DNA from: Collodictyon triciliatum | Taxonomy: Eukaryota; CRuMs | Length of the DNA stretch: 21,181 bases | NCBI GenBank assembly: GCA_043381765.1 | Contig: JBHJMP010000085.1 | Span: 1-21,181, forward strand | Direction of reading: 5' to 3' | Translations under genes and position numbers: made by a program | Part shown: positions 1 through 11,103 of the stretch, piece by piece | How positions within the stretch are numbered: the stretch's first letter is position 1 | How the letters are laid out: each line of letters opens with the position of its first letter | The notes under the pieces: generated by a model | What the model was told of the DNA's origin: nothing | What the model saw: only the letters and a program-made list of their open reading frames with translations | The model's database searches: none

Positions 1-97
1 CTATTTTCTTTTTCTATTTTCTTTTTCTATTTTCTTTTTCTATTTTCTTTTTCTTTTTTCTTTTTCTATTTTCTTTTCTATTTTCTTTTTTTTTTTA
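1..97 (+). repeat. Pyrimidine-rich tandem repeat (intronic)
   Basis: The window opens in a tandem array of a unit of about 12 bases, CTATTTTCTTTT with small length changes, ending in a T run near position 97. It is followed within 70 bases by a plausible splice acceptor (ctctctag, ending at 163), so it probably lies in an intron of the kinesin-like gene. The left edge is cut by the window. Confidence 0.85.
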
Positions 98-163
98 TTA
101 TCTTGGCTTCTCTATTATTATCGATTTGCTTGCTCCCAGTTTGTGCTTAAACGTACTCTCTAG

Positions 164-3100
164 GCGTACTTAAAGATTCATCCTGTGAGAGGAAGTGAAA
201 GTGTGAAAAAATCTTCGACTTGTATGCGCACTATTGGCTCCAGCGTTGTTGCCATGAAACCACCCAGTGTACTTGCAACAAATAACAATAAATATTCGCT
301 CGTCCCGCTTTTCTGCTATACAATTAGCCAACGTCAAGTATTGATAAAAACCAGATGTAATCCGAATCCACCGTCAATAGGGTTTGCACTCCGCAGGTTG
401 TGAAGAGGGAAGATTCATGTATTCAAGGGTATTCGATGAGAAATCTTCGTCTGAACATCTATTCGAGCAATGTGTTCTACCAATGATAGATGTATTACTT
501 ATTTGAATACATTATGTTTTTTTTTATTGTTTTTTTTGTTGTCTCGCATCACCACGACCTTTTTGTTGTTTTTATGTCTATTATTAACGATTGAGTTTGC
601 TTGACAGGAATTTTTGCAAGGTCAAAATACCTTGTTTTTGTCATATGGCACTGCAAACTCCGGTAAGACTCTTCAGAAACATCTATACAGCATTTTTCTT
701 ACAGATATTTAGCAAGATAATTGAAGAAGGAAGGTCTTAAGTTTCTCTCAAAGATTTGCGATTATATATCCATCTGATGTTACTCACCAGTTTCATTCCG
801 TTTTTCGGTTTATATTGTTTTTTCCTTCATCTGATTCTAAGGTTTTTTATTTGCAAATTATATATTTTGCTAAGTTTAATATAATTTTATGACCACCTAA
901 AGGAAAATCGGATATATTATACGGCCATACGGGGAGCGATGGATTCATCGGTAGGATTGTATCATGCGTGATGAACTCGATCGACCGTCTTAGGAACGAT
1001 GACGAATATGAAACTAGGGTACTTGAAGCAGATGAGTCCACAGGACAAGTTTTCTTGACTCCTTCGGTAACCCAACCATTCCAACGTCATTTTTCAGGGT
1101 CTTTCATGGAAGATTCATACTTTTTTACCTATCGACTATTCACAGTATAGTGTGTCTTAAAAAATAATAATTGAAAGTGGCAACCGACTTTCAAATTGTT
1201 TTTATCTCTTATACATTAGCGACTCAATCTCATTTGATTGTACTCATGATTCATACCATACCATTGCAGAAAGATGATTCTTCAAAATTGGAACAGTCTG
1301 GACTAGCTAATATTCTAGATGGGTCGGTTTTGAATAAAGGTATACACAAGACACTCACAAGCCACCTCTTAAAGAATGAATTGAGAATGACACATTTGGA
1401 TGATTAAATATTATACCAATATTCAGGAACAAATTTCGCGTTGTCAATATCTGTCATCAGCATCAAAGATGAAGAAATTGAATTCATGACCAAGACAGAA
1501 GAGCAAGGAGATGAGAGAGACGGCGAAGAAGACAAAAAAAAGACATCAATAAAGGCTGGAGATGAATCGGAGGATGATTCCCCGCACCACCCGAATCACA
1601 CAATATTCGTTCGTACTATAGAGGTCCTCGTCAAAAAAAAATTCTAATTTTCCGAAAGTGTCAACATATTGTCTATTTTCTTAACATCGACGATATATTT
1701 TCGATTCATTAATTGCATTTTTAATTTTTTTTATTGTTTATAAAAGAATCAAAACAAACTATATATGTGCTATTAAATGCAATATGTTTTTATTTATTAA
1801 TTTTACAGGAAGCAATGATAATTATTCAAAGATGCAAGGAAAATATTGAGCTTTCCAAAAAAGACTCACATGAGAATAAAAAGAGGCATATCATCGTCAA
1901 TCTTTATTTATATCAAATTTCATCGGTGAGATTTTTCCTTTTATTTATTAATTGTACATACCTATCGTGCCCGGTGACTGAGAAAATATAACTTTGAGTG
2001 TTTCATTAAGGAAAGGGATCTTGCAGATATTGATGAGGCCGTCTTTTCTCGTTTAACATTTGTCGATGTCGCCTCTCTACTTACCACAAACGTCCTCGAA
2101 AGTCCACATCCAATCTCTGATGACGTTATCTCCCTTCTGGATATCTCGTCTCTTGCACTAAATAGGTGTGTGAATGCCATCAAGAACAAACCACAGGGCA
2201 CTACAACATCAAAGCAAATGGTAATGAGTTTTAGAACATTTTAAAATTCACTAAAAAAAAAAATACATACGAATAGGCTGGTGTGTTGTGTGGTAGAGAA
2301 TGATTATTCTCGTTTATACAGGAAATCCCATTTGACGAAAGTTCCTTGACATGGATTCTGCAGGATTTTTTTACAGGACCATCGTACATAGTATACACTC
2401 TCGGACATTAAATAACCCCATAATCTCTTCGCTGAATGTCATATCGATGATATTTTCTAATTTTTAGAGGATTAAAATATTTACAATAGTTTGAAAATAA
2501 ATCACTTTTATTTTTATCTCATCTCATTTATTTGCAGGGTATAGTGGCTGATGTTTGCAATTCACCTCATTTGTATAAATCCACTCTGCAAGTATTAAAG
2601 CTCTCGGCGTTAACCAAGGAGATTCAAGTGTCATTGGGAGGGAAAGAATCATCGGAGTATAGTTAAATTAAATTTGTCGCATTTATTTTATTATACATCC
2701 GACAAAATTCAATTTGAAATCGGCACTGACCGTTTTTTTTCGTAGAAACTCCATTCTTTCAGATAGAAAAAAACATGCTTCAAGTAAATTCTTAACACTA
2801 AAGAAAGAATAGACATTATACAGTGTTCCTAGAATAAGGTTTCCTCAATTTTATGATAAAATTAGTCCTTTATTAAAAATCAACAGCGCTGAAGGAAAAT
2901 GCCGAGTTGTTGAAGGAAATAGACCGACTGGAAAATCTCGTTTGTCTCATTTACAGATGTAACTTCATAATGTATTGGCGACGTCTTTGCTATGGTCTGA
3001 TATATGTCACGTTGAACCGATGGTCAGTTGTTTGAATCGGAAACCCGATGCCAAGAAATTGAAGCCGATGTCCGCTTCGAGGTTTCAAATGAAATGGCTC

Positions 3101-6100
3101 AACGCCTACGAGATATGGATGTTCTGTATAGGAGTAGACTAGAGCAAGAGGTTTTGGGTGCATAAATGGAAACATCTATCAAACTACCACCATACAATAG
3201 TCTCTCTTCTATTCAGATAAAATTTCTGTATTTATCGACTCTTAAAAAATTCAGAATCAGTTCATACAAGAAATGTACAACAATAAACTCCGGTTACTTC
3301 AAAGAGCTTCATTAAGGAAGAGGCTGGATGTACCTCAAGGTAGTATGTCTAAATGTAAATATGATTTGTCACATCTTTCGTGTGTGCTGATTTCTTATTT
3401 TACTTTTACTTTACCCCTCAACCAGATAACCCGACTGCAGCTTTATATGAAGACTTGAAAGCCTCACATGATAAACTTCTCGAGATGCAAGAAGAGGTAT
3501 TTGCATATAACTTTGCTGTTGTATGTATTTGCCTTGATTTCATTAAGGTGTTAACTTTTGGAATGAAAAATTACTCATTTCTTGAATCGATTTGTTTGTA
3601 TGAAGGCAAGTGCCGAAATTAAGCACAAGTCAGATCTGCTTCTAATGAAACAAATCGAAATCGAGCGTCTAAATAGAGTGATATCAGAAAACGAGGTTCT
3701 CGATTTGCTTATTTTTAATGTCTTAAGGCTGCAAAAAAAAAAAAAAAAAACTTCAAATGAATATGCTTTGATGTTGCTGACTGTTCGAAATTCTATTGTA
3801 GTCAAAGAGGGCGATTCTGGTTGCAAAATTAACCTCGGAACAGCAGAACATAGAGAAGCTCAAGAGGGAACAAGTAAAATAAAATGAAATGAAATGAAAT
3901 TCCTTTGCACTAATAATAGTAGGATGGTAACGAGAATAGAATCCAACTGATGATTCATAATGTAATGAGAATTTTGGAACCACAGGAAGAGTTATTGAGG
4001 CAAGGTGGCTCCAATTCGAATTCCGAGTCATCGGCTCAAATAGCTGCTAATACGCAACAGGTTAAATTGATACGGAATCAATGCTTCACCAAACCCAAGA
4101 CTCAGCTTCTATAATGGTATCATGCCTTTCAAAATATATAGGAATTGATGGTGTCAAAAAGAGTTCATGCTGTAGAATTAAGAAGGCTACTGAAAATAAT
4201 AGAGGAAAAAGAAACAGCGGAGGAACAAATGAGGTAATTATGAAAGTCGCGATAAAAAAAATAATTCTTTTGTCTCCTGAAAATCTAAAATACAAGGGCA
4301 TTTATTCATTTCTAAAAAAAAAAAAATCTTTGAAATTAGAACTGAGCTATACAATTATAAGAAACAGTCGAATGAGAAGGATGAAACCATCCAACAGCTA
4401 AGAAAGGTTATTGAAGAAAACGAAGCGAAAGAGGTAAGGATAAATTTAACTTAATCCACCAAATAGAATTGCCAAAAAAATTTTCAGAAATGAATGAAGG
4501 AGAAAAGCGTCTTTTTAATCTAATTTTAGGAACGTGAATTATTTTATTTTTCTCCAATATTTCGTGATTGTGATTTTTTTTTGGTTCCTTTTAATTTTCT
4601 TAAGAAAGTGATGATGAATGTTTAAAGTGACTAAAGTGTATTACAGTCTAGTTACAAGAAAATAATTGGACAAAGCGGAAACAAGCAAATGGCTCTGCTT
4701 GATGAAGAAAGAGAGGAGAAGGAGAAATTAAGACTCGAAATGGAGGAACTAAGAAACTCGCTCCAAGTATACGATAAATACATATTCTTGATGAGCTTTA
4801 GTTTTTTTGCCGAGCCTGGAAGCTGAGATATCTTGAAATTCTTTAATTCACCAACTTGAAAGTTTATAAGTATTACACGTAGATAAATTACTGAATTATA
4901 ATACTGCCTTCTCTTAGGAAGCAATAAATATTCTCAAGCATGTTCCTCTTTCTTCCCATGCATTTGATATGCTGGTGACCAAGGAAGCAAACTCTCCTAC
5001 TCTCAAAAGAATGGTGAAGCATCTTTCCCCTGGCAAATCCACTATTAATGCAAATGAAGACCCCGCTCCGAATAGCATGTTAAGCGAATCCCCTCCGGCA
5101 AAGCACACTTCCACTGTGCCAAAGGACACCACAGCCGTCGCAGCCAGCTCAAAACCACCTTCATCATTCAAGACAAAACCTGGTTTTCAAAACATGTTTG
5201 TCTCGGTGCCTGGAAAGCCCGCACCGAATCGTGAAGCCAACACGAAAAGAAATGACTATCCGCCCAAATTGCTTGCAGTAACTGATAGGCAAGGTCAAAA
5301 GGATGATGAACCCAGTTGGAAAAACCCATCTATTCCTGTGCTTCAAATTTATGCCACGGAGTCCAGTGGAACAGTGGGATTTGCGCAGGTAGGCACTCAG
5401 AGATTTACCGAAGAAACTGTATGTGGCATTTGATGGCCATCCATCTTTGAGCGATTCTTTCATCAATTTCTCACAAAGTTTTTACCTTCTTTTTTTTTTT
5501 TCGGGGGGAAAACACATGAATTTCATGTCTAGCCCTATACACCACGAGAATTCCTGAGCACAGCTACTCCAAATGTTAGCGATATCCAAAGGGTTGATTC
5601 AACAGTTGAGTCCTTCGTCGATGAATTTGATGAGGGAGAGGTAATTGAAAATTGAGCAGAGGAAAACAACAAGAATTTGTAAATTAAAACATTCTCTGTG
5701 ATGTAAAAAATTGGAAAGAAAACAAGAGAGGCAGAATCAACCTGATTGAATCCAACACACCATAGTTATCACCCCGCAAGAGGAAGTCACCAAGACCTAA
5801 AGAACCACCTTTCATGGATCAATCGGTAATAACTCTCAGTTCGTCATTATATTCCTGAATATATATTTTTTTTCACAAAATAGACCCCTTGTTGAACTTT
5901 ATACGTCATATTATAGACTTTTTGATTTTTAATGTTTAATATTGCAAACGCAATTACCTATTTTGTTAACAATGATTTTGCAATCGCCACAAGGGCGCGG
6001 ATCCAGAGACACCAAAACGAATGAAGTCTCCAGGATTCGACTCTCCATCTGCCCACATCCGGTTCAACACTCTGATTCCTGACATTCCCGTCCACACGAC

Positions 6101-7037
6101 AGCGCAATCAAGTAAGACAGAGACTACGTCGATTACACAGAGCTTGGCACAGTTTCCAACACCGCAAAGCAGCGAATTCCAAATCCCACCTTTCAGCTTT
6201 ACAGACACACATATTTCACATCTTGACTCCAATTCAGAGAATCAAACCCTCACGGATACTTCTGCGTCAAAGTCTAAAAGTTAATTTTCATTTTATTCTA
6301 TTTTTTTTTTTTTTCATCCTACACCCACGAAAAGCGCGATTTTTTCCATTAAGAAATTGCCGCTCCAACCTTTCCCGCTTGTGCATTAACTATCCCACAC
6401 AGTCTTTTATTCAATCAATCAATCAATCATGTGTATGCGCATGCATTAGAGTCGTTTGTGAACCCTCTGCAAGGGCCGAGGTCGCTGTTTGCCAAAAGCA
6501 AGAAAATCACGGACGTCCTTCGGCACAGACGCAAGGACAATCGCGCACAACCGAGTTCACCAGACCCAACGCCTGAGTCCGGGTCTGACTCTGGCCCAGA
6601 AAAAACCGCAGAGGTAAGTCATTGCCGATGCGCAGCAGAACATTGCCCTCTTTCCCTTCTTTTCTTTTCTTCTTTTCTTTTCTTTTCTTTTCTTTTCTTT
6701 TCTTTTCTTTTCTTTTCTTTTCTTTTCTTTTCTTTTCTTTTCTTTTCTTTTCTTTTCTTCGCGACATTCAATCAAACCAACGACCAAACCTTCACTTCTT
6801 TCATCACACAGGCAAACTTGTCCACAAAGCCAACCAAGTAACCGTTTTGCCATTCACATCATCACGAGTGCATCACCACGCGATACATCGCCACCGCCAA
6901 ACATCTTGAGGAACAAAGCAAAATGCCTTCAAAAAAGCGCTCACATACTCACCCACACCCCACTCCGCAGGAAAAGCTTCTTCTCGCGCAAGAAAAAGCC
7001 TGAAGGCAAGACCGCAGACGACAGCACAGCTTCGTGA
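164..7037 (+). CDS. Kinesin-like protein (KIF20/kinesin-6-like), degenerate motor, 5' partial
   Basis: Spliced gene; the first exons lie upstream. Proposed exons: 164-266, 397-491 (or 164-268 with 381-491), 608-662, 903-1066, 1270-1339, 1427-1623, 1809-1925, 2011-2220 (or from 1999), 2322-2390, 2538-2661, 2887-2939, 3028-3150, 3255-3339, 3426-3496, 3606-3695, 3802-3873, 3986-4060, 4142-4233, 4340-4433, 4647-4766, 4918-5388, 5533-5640, 5766-5825, 5994-6279, 6450-6613, 6812-6837, 6971-7037 (TGA). Phases agree throughout, giving about 1,086 residues. Seen: VLPMID..EFLQGQNTLFLSYG, then P-loop GTANSGKS; LSISVISIKDEEIEF where kinesins have the EIYNE region; RLTFVDVA (switch II); LNRCVNAI; IPFDESSLTWILQDFFTG. 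Exons 2887-4766 are Lys/Glu-rich and coiled-coil-like. The tail is Ser/Pro/Thr-rich with basic clusters PRKRKSPRPK and SRKKKPEGK. Known: kinesins walk on microtubules using ATP. Inferred: with switch I reading NKKRH and switch II DVASLL, hydrolysis is doubtful. Membership of kinesin is firm; the kinesin-6 assignment is moderate, and some exon edges are uncertain. Confidence 0.8.
3733..3750 (+). repeat. Poly-A run in kinesin intron
   Basis: A homopolymer A run sits between the exons ending at 3695 and starting at 3802. It is purine on the sense strand, unlike the pyrimidine tracts in most other introns here. A similar shorter A run occurs near 4313-4326 in the intron 4234-4339. Confidence 0.8.
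6650..6760 (+). repeat. (TTTTC)n microsatellite in kinesin intron
   Basis: About twenty near-perfect TTTTC units. They lie inside the proposed intron 6614-6811, between a consensus donor (GAG then gtaagt) and a cacacag acceptor. The repeat reads as long Phe/Ser/Leu frames on + and Lys/Glu/Arg frames on -, which are artefacts of the repeat and not proteins. Confidence 0.9.
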
Positions 7038-7185
7038 GGATTCACCAGGCCAACCTGCTTGCACGCCAAAACAAAGGGAAAGAACAAAGAGGCGGGCGTC
7101 TCCTCTCAACCATCCACATAAACCACAGATCATCCCAGACCCGCAAACCATTCCCCAGCCTCTGCGCCACGAAGAAGGACGAAGC
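7038..7185 (+). promoter_or_regulatory. Short kinesin-ROGDI intergenic spacer
   Basis: Only 148 bases separate the kinesin-like TGA from the ATG of the next gene. This stretch must hold both the 3' UTR of the first gene and the promoter and 5' UTR of the second. I see no AATAAA and no TATA box. It is richer in G and C than the AT-rich introns and contains a ggcgggcg (GC-box-like) run near 7093. Assignment as a regulatory region is by position only. Confidence 0.4.
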
Positions 7186-9461
7186 ATGGAGGGCGACTCG
7201 GACGACTCCGATCTTGACTTCGACTTGCCGCTCAACAGCGGGCTGGGTCTGGGCTCGAGCCTGCAGATTCCTGTGCTTGCAGGCCTCGCAATGCCGGCCT
7301 CCTTCGATCTGGACGAGACAGCCGCAGCAGAGGAAAGCGTGTGGACAAAGTCCTTCAGCTCGCTTGATCCCTTTGCTGCAAAGGCCCACGAAGCAGAGCC
7401 TGAAGCCACGCCGGGCCGGAAGCACAAGGCAGGCGAGACGGCTGAGTGGAGCGATCGGGAGAGTGTGAGTGTTGCGAGCGAGTCGGAGTCTCTGGGGCAG
7501 GAGAGGCCGGATGAATCGGCGCAGCGTTCTGCAGCTTCGCAAGAGGCAAAGGAAGCGGCTGTGAGGCAGAGTCGGTGGAGGCAGCACGCAAAGGCAGGAG
7601 GCCACGCGAGGCTCAAAGGCGCACGCGATGGTTCGGACCTGACTCTGTTTGAGGCGCACTATCGAGACTGGTGTGGCGGCGCCTCCGTTGCCGAGAGATT
7701 GGATGACGGACGAGAAGACTCTGCAAAGAAGCCTATCTATTGTCTGCTTTCGGCCCAGGTTGTCTCGCTCGATGGATGGAAGTTAATGTGCCGTCTTTTA
7801 TTTTATTTTGTTCTTTTTCTTTTTCTTTTCTTTTTCTTTTCTTTTTCTTTTCTTTTTCTTTTCTTTTTCTTTTCTTTTTCTTTTCTTTTTCTTTTCTTTT
7901 TCTTTTCTTNNNNNNNNNNNNNNNNNNNNNNNNNNNNNNNNNNNNNNNNNNNNNNNNNNNNNNNNNNNNNNNNNNNNNNNNNNNNNNNNNNNNNNNNNNN
8001 NNNNNNNNNTTCTTTTCTTCTTTTCTTTTCTTCTTTTCTTTTCTTCTTTTCTTTTCTTCTTTTCTTTTCTTCTTTTCTTTTCTTCTTTTCTTTTCTTCTT
8101 TTCTTTTCTTCTCTTCTTTTCTTCTCTTCTTTTCTTCTTTTTTTTCTTCTTTTTTTTCTTCTTTTTTTTCTTCTTTTTTCTTCTTTTTTTTTCTTCTTTT
8201 TTTTTCTTCTCTTCTTTTCTTCTCTTCTTTTATTCTTTTTTTCTTCTTTTTTTCTTCTCTTCTTTTCTTCTCTTCTTTTATTCTTTTTTTTTCGGTATCT
8301 CTTTTCGTCTTGTAATGACTCATCCAATAATTGATGCTGCTGTTGTTAGGATGTGGAGATGCGCTGGCTCCTGAGGCATCATGTCCCATGTGTTGTAGCC
8401 AGTCTCTCTTCGGATTTAGAGGTAGCTTCATATGTGATGATTGAAAACGAAGAGAAGTGATATTTGATTGCGATTTGAAAAGAGTGTCCAGAAATCATGA
8501 GCTGTGTTCTTCTGCAGTGATATATGTAGGGGTCTGCTTTTATCAGTCGATATTTTATCCTTTTGGCATAATTTGAAGGGGCTAATTAATACACAAAATG
8601 AAGCTAGCGTGTTGTTCGCTCCAATGCATCATCCCGAGAAACGCTGTTCCTTGGGGTTTGGAAGGTTTTCTTTTTCTTTTTTTCTTTTTCTTTTTCTTTT
8701 TCTTTTTCTTTTTCTTTTTCTTTTTCTTTTTCTTTTTCTTTTTCTTTTTTGCAATCAGTTGCCTGCTTCTTTTTATTTTGGTTTTCTACCATGCTCCGAT
8801 CTGTGAATATTATTCTCAATTTCAGGGCCAAGTGATTCTGATGACGGGTATTATCGATTGAGCGATGACAAGTTGGTTTCTTATTGCCCTCGGAAATTTT
8901 TTTCATGGAATCAGAATTCATCTCCAATAAAGAGTTTTCCTATTTTATATCCTGAAAGTAGCTAAATATATACCTCTGGTTATTGAAGATTGAAAGAGGC
9001 GTATTTTAACAAAATCGCATTCACTTTTTCTTCAGATTGGCTATGTCAGGCTACTTGTTTTTTGATGGTGAATCGCGAATAGTGCAAATGGTATATTTCG
9101 TCATAGATGGATTATGTATTCATTAATACTAAAACTAATGGGTGTGTGTGTTCAGAGTAACTCATTTCTTTGTCAATAAATGCAAATTTTTTGGGTTTTG
9201 AATGATGGTATGTACAGGATTTGGGAATGAAACACCCAAATCCAAAGAATTCTCAACTGATTAGAAGTTCAATCCAACCGTCCAAACCTTGTGAAATTCA
9301 CCAGGTAAAATAAAACGTTCATATTTTTTTTGTTTTTTGTTTTTTGTTTTTTTATAGATTTACATGCATGTGTTTATTTTGGTAACATTTATCGACAAAT
9401 ACACAATATCATGTAAACAGAAACCTCATGAAACTTTTTTATATTGAAATTGTGAGCCCAT

Positions 9462-9518
<57 letters not shown>

Positions 9519-10627
9519 CCCTTTCTTTTTTTTTTTTTTTTTTTTTTTTTTTTGATCGGAATAGCTGAAGTTTGTCAGAAGAACGCTCAAAGCTATCAAG
9601 TTGGAGCTGGACTGGAATCCATCGGCAACGGACTGTACAGAACTTAAAGAATGTCTCGAAGTTTGTGACTTTGGTTTTCCAAGAAGAATAGCGATTTATT
9701 TTTATAACATCATGTAATTACATATGCACTGAAAACAAAATTATCGCACACCGTGTAAAATCCCTATTTTTCATGTAATCTGCTTTGTTTTTTTAAAAAA
9801 AAAAAAATTACAGAATTTCAAGAGAATTTCACACTCGATCCTCAAAATAATACACGATCTCACGCTCCGACCATCACATTTCTTCCCAGAGTCCAAATCA
9901 TCAGATATCCATGTTTGTTTTAGGAGGCGACTCATAATATTGTTTCATAATAATAAGTTCGTGTGTAGTGGATTCATATTTATTCCATTCTGACGAAATG
10001 GAGGAAATAAAGGAAAAAAGGGATCCAATTTGGAATTAATTATTACTTCATCTCTGTTTTTTCTTTTACTTTTGGTCGCAGCGTCGATACTCAATGCAGA
10101 ATACTTTGTCTTATGGTTTAGCAGTACATATTTCACCCGCCACTTCCAAATGACGTCGTCGTGCAAATCGGGGTGAAAGGTACTTTCCTTGTAGTGGAAG
10201 TTATCGGCCTTACACCTCTTACCCACGAAAAGTCGAAGCCCAACAAACAAACAGGCGTCGAACCGTGCAACATGTTTGGCTATCTCGGAAAGATGGTGTA
10301 AGTTATCTATGGGAAAAAATCACATTTAATTTCATTTAAAACACTATTAGTTGACAAAATCATTGAGACATATGCATCACTCGTTCGGGTTGGTTATGCG
10401 CCTTTATTTTTAAATAATCATTTATTTCATATCAATTTGGTTTGAAAATATACATATCTTTCTTTGATAATCCACCTCACAGCACACACCAGAAGCGACC
10501 GCACGAAATCAGCTTCTACCATAGCACAGATGTTGCTGTCCCAAGAATAGAGTCTCTTCATCGATACCTCACATGTGCATATGACCGATGTGTTGAAATA
10601 ATTCACAAGCTGGATCTCTTTTCTTGA
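7186..10627 (+). CDS. ROGDI/RAV2-family protein with N-terminal acidic extension
   Basis: Proposed exons: 7186-7758, 8350-8421, 8604-8664, 8826-8871, 9036-9090, 9218-9304, 9565-9660, 9814-9912, 10125-10297, 10483-10627 (TGA), phase-consistent, about 468 residues. Family evidence in order: EMRWLLRHHV (ROGDI-type N-terminal helix); SDDKLAMSGYLFFDG then a Gln/Met-rich strand; a helical LKFVRRTLKAIKLEL and FKRISHSILKII pair; FHPPLPNDVVVQIGV resembling ROGDI's PALPSDLLV strand; and a C-terminal helix VPRIESLHRYLTCAYDRC that aligns without gaps to the end of human ROGDI as I recall it. Known: ROGDI and yeast Rav2 belong to rabconnectin-3/RAVE, which promotes V-ATPase assembly. The core of about 277 residues is close to the usual 287. 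The first exon adds about 190 Asp/Glu/Ser/Ala-rich, probably disordered residues. The third exon (8604-8664, weak acceptor atgaag) is the least certain. Confidence 0.75.
7797..8292 (+). repeat. Large (T/C)n repeat tract in ROGDI intron 1
   Basis: The tract changes unit along its length: CTTTTTCTTTT units on the left, then after the assembly gap CTTTTCTTCTTTT units, then CTTCTTTTTTTT and CTCTTCTTTT variants on the right. It fills nearly all of the proposed intron 7759-8349. It opens long meaningless frames on both strands. Confidence 0.92.
7910..8009. other. Assembly gap, exactly 100 N
   Basis: A run of exactly 100 N sits inside the pyrimidine repeat. A round 100 is the conventional placeholder for a gap of unknown size, so the true intron length is unknown. 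The repeat unit differs on the two sides, so sequence may be missing between them. Confidence 0.95.
8665..8750 (+). repeat. (CTTTTT)n microsatellite in ROGDI intron 3
   Basis: A run of about fourteen CTTTTT units begins directly at the proposed donor (GAAG then gttttc at 8665) and occupies the left half of the intron 8665-8825. It opens a Leu/Phe frame that is not protein. Confidence 0.9.
9465..9553 (+). repeat. Poly-T tract in ROGDI intron
   Basis: Nearly 90 bases of T, interrupted once by CCCTTTC near 9519, end about 10 bases before the acceptor (cggaatag, ending 9564). A shorter GTTTTTTT array lies at about 9325-9354 in the same intron. Homopolymers this long are prone to length error in assembly. 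Confidence 0.9.
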
Positions 10628-11103
10628 TAAAATCCAGCATCGTCCCCGAATGAAACTCTCACAAGCTCGAACAAAAGAAAAAGAACTAAGGGAAAAGAAA
10701 AGACAGTCAGCGCTGAATCATGCCCAATTGGGATACATTAATATGGAAATTATAATAATCATGTAGCCATAGATGTGATACTCTTTTTGGACAATATAAA
10801 TGATACAATAATGGCTGCAGCGTAGCTATTAAATCAACATTAGCGATTTTTGACGCATAGCACACGTGTGATTCAGGGAACATAACAATAGCCGCAATAC
10901 CGCAGCCACGCAACACAAACATTCTCTATTCACTGAAAGAGCTAAAAAGAATAGCAAGTGACAAGCGAGAAAAAGAGAAACAAAGACAAAGAAGAACGAA
11001 AGGGAGCAGCAAAATTACTCAGAAATCACAAGTGTTCTCTGACAGCGCACAAAACACCCGCTCCAAATGGCGATCCGAAGCCTGCCTGCCCCTTCTTCCG
11101 CGC
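10628..11103. other. Intergenic region, ROGDI to LRR-channel gene
   Basis: No convincing exon on either strand. The first 20 bases after the ROGDI stop include gataaaatcc but no clear AATAAA. From about 10925 the sequence becomes purine-rich and then more GC-rich as it nears the TATA box. It probably contains the ROGDI 3' UTR and the upstream promoter of the next gene. Confidence 0.5.

Noticed and set aside
6021-6284. Stop at 6282-6284 as the end of the kinesin-like gene
   Set aside because: A phase-exact donor just before it leads into three more exons with a coherent basic tail. The shorter form remains possible and is listed as a finding.
6507-6853. Long Lys/Glu/Arg and Phe/Ser open frames on both strands across the (TTTTC)n repeat
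   Set aside because: The frames arise because the 5-base repeat has no stop codons in most frames; the repeat lies inside a well-defined intron.
6873-7659. - strand frames of 205 and 247 codons opposite the ROGDI first exon
   Set aside because: They are shadows of a GC-rich coding exon; they show no family motifs and overlap the end of the kinesin-like gene.
7733-8431. Open frames of 170-380 codons spanning the large T/C repeat and the N gap
   Set aside because: They are repeat-made frames interrupted by N. Only the non-repeat start (7186-7758) is kept as an exon.
8350-8451. Alternative frame with CPMCC and other cysteines resembling a zinc ribbon
   Set aside because: The phase-0 frame of the same exon gives EMRWLLRHHV, which fits the ROGDI N-terminal helix, and the rest of the ROGDI core follows in order.
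8518-8664. Frame DICRGLLLSVDILSFW as a ROGDI exon
   Set aside because: It cannot be joined in phase to the exons before and after it. The shorter 8604-8664 exon in another frame fits both sides.
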